Assembly: GCF_004137255.1 (NCBI RefSeq)
Contig: NZ_SDWT01000001.1
Span: 62,001-126,000, forward strand
Origin: Nocardioides oleivorans
GTDB taxonomy: Bacteria > Actinomycetota > Actinomycetes > Propionibacteriales > Nocardioidaceae
Length of the DNA: 64,000 bases
Reading direction: 5' to 3'
Made by a program: the position numbers and the translations under genes. Position 1 is the first letter of the stretch, and each line of letters starts with the position of its first letter. A model generated the notes under the pieces. It saw only the letters and a list, made by a program, of their open reading frames with translations. It had not been told where the DNA came from and searched no databases. Positions 7,988-15,290 of this stretch are shown here, one piece after another.

Positions 7988-9790
7988 ATGACAGCCACCA
8001 CCGACTCCGGCCATGCGGTCCGCAAGACCGGCGGCATCGTCATCGAGGACCTCGGCGTCAGCCTGACCGGCAAGGACGTCGACGTCGTCGACGACATCGA
8101 CCTGGTGCTCAAGCCCGGCGAGGTCGTCGGCCTGGTCGGCGAGTCCGGCTCCGGCAAGACCACCGTCGGGACCTCGCTGCTCAACTACTCCCGCGCCGGG
8201 GCGTACATCTCCTCGGGCAAGGTGCTGCTCGAGGACCGCGACGTCCTCCAGCTGCCGTGGAAGGAGGTCCGCAAGCTGCGCGGCGAGGAGATCGCCTACG
8301 TCCCGCAGGACCCGGCCTCCGCGCTCAACCCGAGCATCCGCATCGGCAAGCAGCTCGTCGAGCTCCAGCAGCTGCGCGGCATCGGCACCAGCGAGTCCCG
8401 GCTCGCCGCGGCCCGCGCCGGCCTGGAGGAGGTCGGGCTGCCCAGCGACGACGAGTTCCTCAAGCGCTACGCCCACCAGCTCTCCGGCGGGCAGGTGCAG
8501 CGTGTCGCGCTCGCGATGGCGTTCCTGCCCAAGCCCAAGGTGCTCGTCCTCGACGAGCCCACCACCGGCCTCGACGTCACCACGCAGAAGATGGTGCTCG
8601 ACACGATGGCCGAGCTGTGCCGGACCTACGGCGTCTCCGCGCTCTACGTCACCCACGACCTCGCCGTGGTCGCCAACATCGCCGACCGCGTCGCGGTGAT
8701 GTACGCCGGCCAGATCGCCGAGCTCGGGCCGAGGGACGCGATCTTCGCCAACCCCTCGCACCCCTACACCCGGGCGCTGCTCGACTCGATCCCGCACCTG
8801 AGCCAGGCCCGCGCGCTCAAGGGCATCCCGGGGCGTACGCCGTCGCCCGGCCGTCGTCCCGACGGCTGCCGCTTCAACGACCGCTGCACCTTCGCCATCG
8901 ACGTGTGCCGGGCCGAGGTGCCGCAGCTGCGCATCATCGCCCCCGAGCACGAGGTGCGGTGCCACCGGGTCGGCGAGATCGGCACGTGGGACATCAACAT
9001 CGGCACCGTGCCCGACGCCGACCCCGACAAGGACCGCGACGTCATCCTCTCGATCCAGGGGCTCGACGTCTTCTACGGCCGCAAGCACGTCGTCCACGAC
9101 GTCACCTTCGACGTGGCCAAGGGCGAGGTCGTGGCCCTGGTCGGCGAGTCGGGCTCCGGCAAGACGACGATCTCGCGATCGGTCGGCGGCCTCCACAAGG
9201 ACTGGACCGGCTCGATCACCTTCGAGGGCCGCGAGCTGGCCACGAGCGCGCGCAAGCGCAGCGCCGAGGACCGCCGCCGGATGCAGTACATCTTCCAGAA
9301 CCCCTACCTGTCGCTGAACCCGCGGCTGACGATCGAGCAGATCATCCGACGGCCGATGGAGCTCTTCGGGCTGGCCAAGGGCAAGGACGCCACCGAGAAG
9401 GTGGTCGAGCTGATGGGTCAGGTCGCCCTCGGCCCGCAGATGCTGCACTACCAGGCGAGCAGGCTCTCCGGCGGTGAGCGCCAGCGCGTCGCCATCGCCC
9501 GCGCCCTGGCGGCCGAGCCGGACGTGATGATCTGCGACGAGATCACCTCCGCGCTCGACGTCTCGGTGCAGGGCTCGATCGTCGAGCTGCTCGAGGGCCT
9601 GCGGATCGAGCGCGGGATCAGCATGCTGTTCGTGACCCACAACCTCGCGCTGGTGCGCTCCATCGCGGCGCGCGTGGAGATCCTCCAGGCGGGCGAGGTC
9701 GTCGAGGCGGGCTCGGTCGTCACGGTCATGGACACGCCCCGCGAGGACTACACCCGCAAGCTGCTGAGCAACAGTCCGAGGATCGACTAG
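7988..9790 (+). CDS. Fused double ABC ATPase (DppD-DppF type)
   Basis: A 600-residue protein with two complete nucleotide-binding domains. In domain 1, Walker A GESGSGKT is at 51-58, followed by signature LSGGQ and Walker B LVLDEP. Domain 2 has another GESGSGKT, LSGGE and a Walker B ending CDEITSALD. Between them lies the oligopeptide-ABC C-terminal cysteine region (CRFNDRCTFAIDVC). The fusion provides both motor subunits of the importer in one chain. It starts 1 base after the second permease stop. Confidence 0.94.
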   Translation: MTATTDSGHAVRKTGGIVIEDLGVSLTGKDVDVVDDIDLVLKPGEVVGLVGESGSGKTTVGTSLLNYSRAGAYISSGKVLLEDRDVLQLPWKEVRKLRGEEIAYVPQDPASALNPSIRIGKQLVELQQLRGIGTSESRLAAARAGLEEVGLPSDDEFLKRYAHQLSGGQVQRVALAMAFLPKPKVLVLDEPTTGLDVTTQKMVLDTMAELCRTYGVSALYVTHDLAVVANIADRVAVMYAGQIAELGPRDAIFANPSHPYTRALLDSIPHLSQARALKGIPGRTPSPGRRPDGCRFNDRCTFAIDVCRAEVPQLRIIAPEHEVRCHRVGEIGTWDINIGTVPDADPDKDRDVILSIQGLDVFYGRKHVVHDVTFDVAKGEVVALVGESGSGKTTISRSVGGLHKDWTGSITFEGRELATSARKRSAEDRRRMQYIFQNPYLSLNPRLTIEQIIRRPMELFGLAKGKDATEKVVELMGQVALGPQMLHYQASRLSGGERQRVAIARALAAEPDVMICDEITSALDVSVQGSIVELLEGLRIERGISMLFVTHNLALVRSIAARVEILQAGEVVEAGSVVTVMDTPREDYTRKLLSNSPRID

Positions 9791-9805
9791 GTCGGACTGA
9801 TCCAC

Positions 9806-10966
9806 GTGCCGACCACGTCGAAGGCGGGGTCGCGGCTCTCGACCCTGAGGTTCACCGACCCCCAGCACGAGCCGGGGTGGCGCCACGTCGTGGTGCCGGC
9901 CGCCGACCCGCGACCGCTCGCCTCGGCCCCGCGCGCGTGCGAGGTGTCGGTGGCCGGGGCCGGGCGGCGGCACACGCTGCCCGAGTGGAACGACGCGACC
10001 TGGACCACCTCCCTGCTGGTGCTCGAGCGCGGGACGGTCGTGCACGAGGAGTACTCCGATCGGGACGGTGCCGCCGGGGTGGGCCCGCAGACCCTCTTCC
10101 TCGGGGCGTCGATGACCAAGTCCGTGCTCGCGCACCTCGTCGGACGCGCCGTCACCGACGGCGGCCTGGGCCTCGACGACCCGGTGACCCGGTACGTCCC
10201 CGAGCTCACCGGCTCCGGCTACGACGGCACGACCGTGCGCGACGTGCTGACCATGACCAGCGGCGTCGACTGGGTCGAGGACCACCGCGACCCCGGGAGC
10301 CTCGCGTCCCGGCTGCTCGGCTGCTTCCCCGACGGCGACTCGCGCGCGCTGCTGCGTGAGGTGCGGCCCGGCGTCGCGCCGGGGACGCGCTGGGTCTACA
10401 ACACCGCCGACTCGCAGGTGCTCGACTGGGTGCGCGAGCGCGCCACCGGCCGGGTGTACGCCGACGACGTCGCCCGGCTGTGGCGCGACCTGGGCTGCAC
10501 CAGCGCGGCCGTCGTCGCCGTCGACCGGACCGGCACCGCGCTCGCCGGCGGTGGCCTGGCGGCGACCGCGCGGGACTGGGCGCGGATCGCCCTCTTGGCC
10601 GTCGACGGCACCACCGACGACGGCACCCGGTTGCTGGACCCCGGCTGGGTGGCAGCCGCCGCGCGGTCGTCGTACGGCTTCACGGGGGTGGGTCGGCTGC
10701 CCAGCTCGATCACCACGCTCGCCGGGTTCGGCCTGCACTGGTGGCCGCTCGACGACGAGGGCGTCCGCCTCACCGCCGACGGCAGTCGCGGCCAGTTCGC
10801 CGCCGCCGACCGACATACGGGGGCCGTCGTGGTGAAGACCTCGCTGTGGCCCTACGACGACTTCCTCGTCGACCGCCAGGCCCGCGACCTCAGCTACCTC
10901 GGGCTCCACGCCCTGCTCGACCTCCTCGCACCCACCGAAACCCACCTGAAGGAGCACCACCCGTGA
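9806..10966 (+). CDS. Beta-lactamase-fold serine hydrolase (class C/esterase group)
   Basis: A 386-residue protein of the serine beta-lactamase-like superfamily. The nucleophile motif SxxK is seen as SMTK in [14 protein letters not shown], and the second motif as YNT in [11 protein letters not shown]. It resembles 6-aminohexanoate-dimer hydrolases and class C-like esterases more than true beta-lactamases. No signal peptide is apparent, so it is likely cytoplasmic and not a resistance enzyme. It lies between the transporter and the carnitine-type genes, and its stop overlaps cdhC as GTGA. Removing an acyl or amide group from the imported compound is therefore plausible. The substrate is inferred only from context. 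Confidence 0.82.
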   Translation: MPTTSKAGSRLSTLRFTDPQHEPGWRHVVVPAADPRPLASAPRACEVSVAGAGRRHTLPEWNDATWTTSLLVLERGTVVHEEYSDRDGAAGVGPQTLFLGASMTKSVLAHLVGRAVTDGGLGLDDPVTRYVPELTGSGYDGTTVRDVLTMTSGVDWVEDHRDPGSLASRLLGCFPDGDSRALLREVRPGVAPGTRWVYNTADSQVLDWVRERATGRVYADDVARLWRDLGCTSAAVVAVDRTGTALAGGGLAATARDWARIALLAVDGTTDDGTRLLDPGWVAAAARSSYGFTGVGRLPSSITTLAGFGLHWWPLDDEGVRLTADGSRGQFAAADRHTGAVVVKTSLWPYDDFLVDRQARDLSYLGLHALLDLLAPTETHLKEHHP

Positions 10967-11850
10967 ACCGCAACGTGATGATCACCTGTGCACTCACCGG
11001 AGCCGGCGACACCGTCGGCAGGTCCGAGCACGTGCCGGTGACACCGGAGCAGATCGCCGAGTCCGGCATCGCCGCCGCCCGCGCCGGCGCGACCATCGTC
11101 CACATCCACGTGCGCGACCCCGAGACCGGCGTCGGCTCGCGCGACGTGGCGCTCTACCGCGAGGTCGTCGAGCGGATCCGCGCCTCCGACGTCGACGTCA
11201 TCATCAACACCACCGCGGGCATGGGCGGCGACCTCGTGCTCGACCCGACGGACCCGACGACGTTCCTCGAGGGCACCGACCTCGTCCGCGGCGTCGACCG
11301 GCTCCCCCACGTCGAGGAGCTGCTGCCGGACATCTGCACCCTCGACTGCGGCAGCCTCAACTTCGGCGAGGGCAGCCTCGTCTACGTCAGCACGCCCGAC
11401 ATGCTCCGCGAGGGCGCGAAGAAGATCCAGGAGCTCGGCGTCCGCTGCGAGATGGAGATCTTCGACACCGGGCACCTGTGGTTCGCCAGGACGCTCGTCG
11501 AGGAGGGCCTGATCGACGCCCCGGCGATGTACCAGCTGTGCATGGGCATCCCCTACGGCGCTCCCGCCGATCCGATGACGCTGATGTCGATGGTCCAGCA
11601 GCTGCCCGAGGACGCCGTGTGGGCCTCCTTCGCGCTCGGCCCGATGCAGATGCCGTGGGTCGCGCAGTCGGTGCTGCTCGGCGGCCACGTGCGCGTCGGC
11701 CTCGAGGACAACCTCTACCTCGCCAAGGGCGTCAAGGCCACCAACGCCCAGCTCGTCGAGCGGGCCCGCACCATCGTGGAGTCGATGGGCGCCAAGGTCG
11801 CCACCCCCGACGAGGGACGCGAGATCCTCCAGCTGAAGGCGCGGTCCTGA
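10963..11850 (+). CDS. cdhC: BKACE-family beta-keto acid cleavage enzyme (probable dehydrocarnitine cleavage)
   Basis: A 295-residue TIM-barrel enzyme of the BKACE (DUF849) family, which condenses a beta-keto acid with acetyl-CoA to give acetoacetate and a new acyl-CoA. The metal-binding HIHVRD motif is at residues 47-52. The GTG at 10963 overlaps the hydrolase stop and has AAGGAG about 9 bases upstream; the longer open frame upstream is a shadow. The next two genes are a carnitine-type dehydrogenase and a hotdog thioesterase, the same trio as cdhCBA of Pseudomonas. The predicted reaction is 3-dehydrocarnitine plus acetyl-CoA giving betainyl-CoA plus acetoacetate. Other BKACE substrates, such as 3-keto-5-aminohexanoate, fit the neighbours less well. 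Confidence 0.85.
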   Translation: MNRNVMITCALTGAGDTVGRSEHVPVTPEQIAESGIAAARAGATIVHIHVRDPETGVGSRDVALYREVVERIRASDVDVIINTTAGMGGDLVLDPTDPTTFLEGTDLVRGVDRLPHVEELLPDICTLDCGSLNFGEGSLVYVSTPDMLREGAKKIQELGVRCEMEIFDTGHLWFARTLVEEGLIDAPAMYQLCMGIPYGAPADPMTLMSMVQQLPEDAVWASFALGPMQMPWVAQSVLLGGHVRVGLEDNLYLAKGVKATNAQLVERARTIVESMGAKVATPDEGREILQLKARS

Positions 11851-11851
11851 C

Positions 11852-12802
11852 GTGGGCACCTCAGCTCGGCCCGCACCTGCCGACGTCCGCACCGTCGTCT
11901 GCGTCGGCGCCGGGGTCATCGGCGGCGGCTGGGTCGCGTACTTCCTGGCCCACGGCTTCCGGGTCGTGGCCTGGGACCCGGCGCCCGACGGCGAGGAGCG
12001 GCTGCGCCACCTCGTCGGCGCGGCGTGGCCCGCACTGACCGAGCTCGGCCTCGCCGAGGGCGCCAGCATCGACAACCTCACCTTCGAGCCCGACCTCGCG
12101 AAGGCCTGTGCCCAGGCCGACTTCGTCCAGGAGAGCGCGCCTGAGGACCTCGAGCTCAAGCGCACGCTGCTGGCCGACATCGACGCCGCGACCCCCGAGG
12201 GCGTGGTCATCTCCTCGTCCACGTCGGGCTACGGGATGAGCGAGATGCAGGACAAGTGCGCCCACCCCGACCGGACGGTCGTGGGGCACCCGTTCAACCC
12301 GCCCTACCTGATCCCGCTCGTCGAGGTCGTCGGCGGCACGAGCACCGCGCCCGACGTGGTGGCGTGGACCTCGGAGTTCTTCACGCTGGCCGGCAAGTCG
12401 GTGATCACCATGGACCGCGAGGTCCCCGGGTTCATCGCCAACCGCCTGCAGGAGGCGCTGTGGCGCGAGGCGCTGCACATGGTGGCCGCCGGTGAGGCGA
12501 CCGTCGAGCAGATCGACCTGTCGATCACCGACGGGCCGGGCCTGCGCTGGCCGGTCTTCGGACCGATGCTGACCTTCCACCTCGCCGGCGGGCAGGGCGG
12601 CATGGCCCACATGCTCGACCACTTCGGACCCTCGCTGCTCTCGCCCTGGACGCGCCTGGTCGCGGCGGAGCTCACGCCCGAGCTGCGCGACGCCGTCGTC
12701 GACGGGTGCGACCGCGAGGCCGACGGCCGCAGCATCGACGACCTGGTCGCCGAGCGCGACCGCGGTGTCGTGGCGGTGCTGCGCGCGCTGGGCCGGGCAT
12801 GA
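11852..12802 (+). CDS. cdhA: L-carnitine dehydrogenase (3-hydroxyacyl-CoA dehydrogenase family)
   Basis: A 316-residue NAD-dependent dehydrogenase. The N-terminal Rossmann motif GAGVIGGGW is near residues 19-27, the catalytic-His segment is GHPFNPPYLIPLVEVVGG, and the C-terminal helical part includes GPGLRWPVFGPMLTFHLAGG and HMLDHFGPSL. These features and the length fit carnitine dehydrogenases rather than fatty-acid enzymes, which usually end near residue 285. It would oxidise L-carnitine to 3-dehydrocarnitine, the substrate of the preceding BKACE gene. The GTG start lies 1 base after that gene's stop. Confidence 0.85.
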   Translation: MGTSARPAPADVRTVVCVGAGVIGGGWVAYFLAHGFRVVAWDPAPDGEERLRHLVGAAWPALTELGLAEGASIDNLTFEPDLAKACAQADFVQESAPEDLELKRTLLADIDAATPEGVVISSSTSGYGMSEMQDKCAHPDRTVVGHPFNPPYLIPLVEVVGGTSTAPDVVAWTSEFFTLAGKSVITMDREVPGFIANRLQEALWREALHMVAAGEATVEQIDLSITDGPGLRWPVFGPMLTFHLAGGQGGMAHMLDHFGPSLLSPWTRLVAAELTPELRDAVVDGCDREADGRSIDDLVAERDRGVVAVLRALGRA

Positions 12803-12809
12803 GGACCCC

Positions 12810-13259
12810 ATGACCGACCCTCTCGTCTGGCGCGAGCCCGTGCAGGAGGCCTGGATCGACTACAACGGCCACCTCTCCGAGCCCTACTACGTCCTGGTCT
12901 TCGGGCACGCCACCGACAACGTGATGGACGCGGTCGGCCTCGGGCCCGACCACCGCGCCGCCCACGACTCCTCGCTCTACACGGTCGAGGCGCACGTGCG
13001 CTACCTCGACGAGGTCTCCGCCGGGGCCGACCTCGAGGTGCGGTCGTCGGTGGTCGGGGCGACGGGCAAGCTGCTGTGGATCTGGCACGAGATGTGGGTC
13101 GACGGCCGGTTGCGGGCCACCGAGGAGGTCCTCGGCGTGCACGTGGTCGGCCGCGGCTCGGCACCGTTCCCCGACGACGTCGCCGAGAAGGCCCTCGCCC
13201 TGCTCGTCGAGCCGCCCGAGGAGGCGAGCGGCCGGATCCGTCCGCTGCGCCGGCCCTGA
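12810..13259 (+). CDS. cdhB: Hotdog-fold thioesterase (probable betainyl-CoA thioesterase)
   Basis: A 149-residue hotdog protein of the 4-hydroxybenzoyl-CoA thioesterase type with the motif WIDYNGHLSEPYYVLVFG near residues 14-31. Next to carnitine dehydrogenase and BKACE genes it should release glycine betaine from betainyl-CoA, completing carnitine to glycine betaine. I chose the ATG at 12810 because GAGG lies just upstream and the family N-terminus starts there. It overlaps nothing and follows cdhA by 7 bases, as the last gene of the operon. Confidence 0.82.
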   Translation: MTDPLVWREPVQEAWIDYNGHLSEPYYVLVFGHATDNVMDAVGLGPDHRAAHDSSLYTVEAHVRYLDEVSAGADLEVRSSVVGATGKLLWIWHEMWVDGRLRATEEVLGVHVVGRGSAPFPDDVAEKALALLVEPPEEASGRIRPLRRP

Positions 13260-13327
13260 CGGCCGTCCTGCGACGAAGGGCTGTGGACAACGGTCCACGT
13301 ACGCCGTCGCGGTGGCAGCGTGTCGCC

Positions 13328-13843
13328 ATGCCCGCACAGCAACCGCGCCCGGCCGCCCGGTCCCTGCTCCGCGCCCAGCTCGACTGCCCCGACGTGTGGC
13401 ACCGACCGGTCACGGCCGCGCTCGCGGCGGCGGGCGTCGTGGTCGACCCCGGGGCGCCGGTGGGGATCGGCGTCTCGTCCGGTCGACTGGTGTCGGCGAC
13501 GGTCGACGACTGGACCGTCTCCTCCCTGCCGCACCTGCTGGTCGCGGTCTGGCCGTGGGCGGTCGACGTCGGTCCGTGGGCCGCGCCGGGGGTCGGTCCC
13601 TGCGCCCGCTGCGTGGCGGCCGCGGTCCTCGACGAGGGGTCGGAGGCACTCGCCGGTCAGGCGTCGGCGCCGCTCCTGGCGCTCGCTGCCGGGGCGGCGG
13701 CTCGCGAGCTGGGCTCGTGGGCCCGCGGCGAGCCACCGCACACGTGGCTCACCTCGTGGCGCTTCGACCACGAGCCGGTGCCCAAGGCGCGCCGGTGGCA
13801 GCGACACCCCTACTGCGGGTGTGCCTGGTTCGAGACGGCCTGA
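13328..13843 (+). CDS. Uncharacterised protein with GPCxxC and HPYCGC cysteine motifs
   Basis: A 171-residue protein. A GPCARC motif lies mid-protein and HPYCGCAW near the C-terminus, forming a likely four-cysteine zinc site. This pair resembles the zinc-binding tail of ThiF/TOMM cyclodehydratase-like proteins, which also end in HPxCGC, but the ATP-binding ThiF core is absent. No peptide precursor or YcaO gene is nearby. I therefore call it an orphan tail-like domain of unknown function. The ATG at 13328 was chosen for length; the frame stays open upstream through the cdhB region as a shadow. Confidence 0.65.
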   Translation: MPAQQPRPAARSLLRAQLDCPDVWHRPVTAALAAAGVVVDPGAPVGIGVSSGRLVSATVDDWTVSSLPHLLVAVWPWAVDVGPWAAPGVGPCARCVAAAVLDEGSEALAGQASAPLLALAAGAAARELGSWARGEPPHTWLTSWRFDHEPVPKARRWQRHPYCGCAWFETA

Positions 13844-13853
13844 CCGGCCGCCC

Positions 13854-14021
13854 TCACCACCACTCGCTGTCGAGCTTGCTCTCCATCGCGCGCAGGTGGG
13901 TGCGCGAGCAGGTGTCGCAGAAGACCTGCTGGCGACCGCGCTCGACCGCGGTCGTCCAGGTCAGGGTCTCCGCCTCCGGCGCCTGGGTGCCGCAGAAGTC
14001 GCAGGTCACGAGCTCGCTCAC
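13854..14021 (-). CDS. Small zinc-finger protein
   Basis: A 55-residue protein with CDFCG near the N-terminus and CDTC in the middle, a treble-clef-like Cys4 site, ending in an acidic tail SKLDSEWW. The GTG at 14021 was chosen because TAGGGT lies 7 bases before it, the leaderless pattern seen elsewhere in this window; an upstream in-frame ATG would precede that -10. It converges with the preceding 171-residue gene. Function unknown. Confidence 0.7.
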   Translation of the reverse strand: MSELVTCDFCGTQAPEAETLTWTTAVERGRQQVFCDTCSRTHLRAMESKLDSEWW

Positions 14022-14028
14022 GCCCCCG

Positions 14029-14034
14029 ACCCTA
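14029..14034 (-). promoter_or_regulatory. -10 element of a predicted leaderless gene
   Basis: TAGGGT on the minus strand, 7 bases before the GTG at 14021, with no Shine-Dalgarno between. Confidence 0.5.
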
Positions 14035-14064
14035 GCCCCGTCCCCGGACCGGCGCGGCACGGCA

Positions 14065-14088
14065 GGGAACGGGAACGGGAACGGGAAC
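14065..14088. repeat. Four perfect hexamer repeats (GGGAAC)
   Basis: GGGAAC is repeated four times in tandem directly beside a long palindrome, in the intergenic space between two small minus-strand genes. No function is evident. Confidence 0.85.
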
Positions 14089-14128
14089 GAGCCGGTACGT
14101 CGTCACCGTGACGACGTACCGGCTCGTT
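14086..14128. terminator. Perfect 21-bp inverted repeat
   Basis: Arms 14086-14106 and 14108-14128 are perfectly complementary around a single base (14107). As RNA this is an extremely stable hairpin. It lies 60 bases past the stop of the minus-strand 64-residue gene, so it probably terminates that transcript. It could also insulate the small zinc-finger gene. Confidence 0.65.
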
Positions 14129-14188
14129 GCGTGCTCACCCGCGATCAGGGCGAGAGCTCCCCTGCCGCCCCGTGGACGGCCGAGAGGA

Positions 14189-14383
14189 TCAGAGCGCTCG
14201 GGCGAGTGCGAGGCGCGCCTGCGCCGCAGCCTGCTCGGCCTTGCGGCTCATCCGACGGGCGATCGCCAGCTGGTGGCCCCGTCGCAGCTCGTGCGCCTCT
14301 CCCAGGCGCGCGGACATTTGCGCGCGTGCGAGTTCTTCATGCATGAGATTCATGTCGTTGCTTCCGTTTCGGTAGGTCTTCAT
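14189..14383 (-). CDS. Small charged helical protein
   Basis: A 64-residue basic, Ala/Arg-rich protein that looks like one long helix, with ELARAQMSARLGEAHELRR followed by QLAIARRMSRKAEQAAAQARLALARAL. The ATG at 14383 was chosen because AGGAA lies about 9 bases upstream; the in-frame ATG at 14431 has no ribosome site. Function is unknown. It follows whiB7 by only about 80 bases on the same strand and may be co-transcribed with it. Confidence 0.6.
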   Translation of the reverse strand: MKTYRNGSNDMNLMHEELARAQMSARLGEAHELRRGHQLAIARRMSRKAEQAAAQARLALARAL

Positions 14384-14464
14384 GGGTGTTGTTTCCTGTG
14401 ATTCCTCAGTGGGATGGGTGTGCGGTGTCACCGGCTCGGCGACCCCGTCGTGCTGTCGTCCGAC

Positions 14465-14809
14465 CTAGGCGACCTGGACGGTCTGCTCGGACTTGCGGGG
14501 CCGGCCTCGCGGCCGCTTGCGCGGGATCACCACGCCCTGGAGGAAGAGCTCGCCTCCCCAGACGCCCCACGGCTCACGCCGCTCGAGGGCTCCGTCGAGG
14601 CACAGCGCGCGCACCGGGCAGTCGATGCAGAGCGCCTTGGCGTGCTCCACGTCCGCGGGGGACTCGGCAAACCACAGCTCTGCGTCGTTGACGCGGCAGG
14701 GCAGCAACTCCTCATCCACTTCGGCAGCTGCGTCGTGCAGGGCGCCCAGGGGTGCCTGGGGGTCCAGCTGGTCGGCAGCTCGCTTGCGGTCGAGAACGCT
14801 GATGGTCAT
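14465..14809 (-). CDS. whiB7: WhiB7-type transcriptional regulator
   Basis: A 114-residue WhiB-like iron-sulfur protein. The four cluster cysteines are at 38, 61, 64 and 70 (CIDCPVRALC), followed by the sigma-factor-contact motif GVWGGE (82-87). The C-terminal AT-hook RPRGRPRK (99-106) is diagnostic for WhiB7/WblC. The family activates intrinsic antibiotic-resistance genes by binding the housekeeping sigma factor and an AT-rich element upstream of -35. The ATG at 14809 has a strong AGGAGG 8-9 bases upstream. The gene is preceded by an upstream ORF, an attenuator and an AT-rich promoter, and sits beside uvrD2 as in mycobacteria. Confidence 0.95.
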   Translation of the reverse strand: MTISVLDRKRAADQLDPQAPLGALHDAAAEVDEELLPCRVNDAELWFAESPADVEHAKALCIDCPVRALCLDGALERREPWGVWGGELFLQGVVIPRKRPRGRPRKSEQTVQVA

Positions 14810-14867
14810 GTGTTCACCTCCTACTCGTTGACCTGATCGCGGGTGCGGTGCGGGATGCACCGTTGGA

Positions 14868-14910
14868 CAAACAGAAAGGCCGCGGATCCCGGGGTTCGGG
14901 TTCCGCGGCC
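14868..14910 (-). terminator. Intrinsic attenuator in the whiB7 leader
   Basis: On the minus strand a 9-bp perfect GC stem (14902-14910 with 14878-14886) closes a 15-base loop and is followed at once by TTTCTGTTTG. It lies between the upstream ORF stop and the whiB7 start, so termination here would prevent whiB7 expression. Its 5' arm also takes part in an alternative helix. Confidence 0.85.
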
Positions 14911-14968
14911 TGGAGGCTGCCGATGCTGGTGTGGACCTAGCTCGACGGACTCCAGGCAGGTGAACCCG
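14897..14968 (-). promoter_or_regulatory. Predicted antiterminator helix of the whiB7 leader
   Basis: The last codons of the upstream ORF can pair with the 5' half of the terminator. The 8-bp GCCTGGAG (14957-14950) pairs with CTCCAGGC (14915-14908), and the 7-bp CGGGTTC (14968-14962) pairs with GAACCCG (14903-14897), nested with a 4x4 internal loop. This helix excludes the terminator. A ribosome finishing the upstream ORF would cover it and favour termination; a stalled ribosome would leave it free. The pairing is read from sequence, not folded by program. Confidence 0.65.
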
Positions 14969-15122
14969 GGAAATCGCCCTTGACGCGGACAATGGCGGCG
15001 GTGGCGCCCTGGGCAGCCACCACGCCGGCACCGAAGGCGCGCAGGCGCGCGCAGGTGTGGCCGAGGATGGACATGCCGAAGGACGGCGTCCAAGCCGTCA
15101 TCGTCATCGTGGTGTTCTCCAT
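14937..15122 (-). CDS. Upstream ORF (61-residue leader peptide) of whiB7
   Basis: A 61-codon ORF starting MENTTMTMTAW with AAGGAGG 7 bases upstream of the ATG at 15122, the best ribosome site in this area. It ends 27 bases before the attenuator stem. whiB7/wblC genes of other actinobacteria also have translated leaders that report on ribosome function. The peptide itself has no recognised domain, so its translation is probably what matters. An in-frame ATG three codons upstream would place the ribosome site inside the gene and is less likely. Confidence 0.75.
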   Translation of the reverse strand: MENTTMTMTAWTPSFGMSILGHTCARLRAFGAGVVAAQGATAAIVRVKGDFPGSPAWSPSS

Positions 15123-15198
15123 GCTGGCCACCTCCTTCGGGGCGTAGGGCGCGGATCGTCGTCAGCGATCTGAGTGCGCGTGCGGTTGTGAGAGGAAC

Positions 15199-15236
15199 GT
15201 TAGACCCGGACTCGCGTCAGGGGCAAACGATTTTAT
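15199..15236 (-). promoter_or_regulatory. whiB7 promoter with AT-rich WhiB7-binding element
   Basis: On the minus strand, TTTGCC (15227-15222) and TCTAAC (15204-15199) are 17 bp apart. Directly upstream of the -35 is ATAAAATCG (15236-15228), matching the AT-rich element contacted by the WhiB7 AT-hook in autoregulated mycobacterial and Streptomyces promoters. In a sequence this GC-rich the A/T run stands out. The transcript would start about 70 bases before the upstream ORF. Confidence 0.7.
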
Positions 15237-15290
15237 GGGTATTACATGGATTTTCTTTCGAGAAAGTTCCCGGCCATGCCCGGGGAGCGC

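Noticed and set aside
7943-10960. A 1005-codon minus-strand frame opposite the ABC ATPase and hydrolase
   Set aside because: Antisense shadow with no recognisable domain.
9806-10966. Beta-lactamase resistance gene
   Set aside because: It has SMTK and YNT motifs but no signal peptide, and is embedded in a transport/carnitine-type operon, so a cytoplasmic esterase or amidase is more likely.
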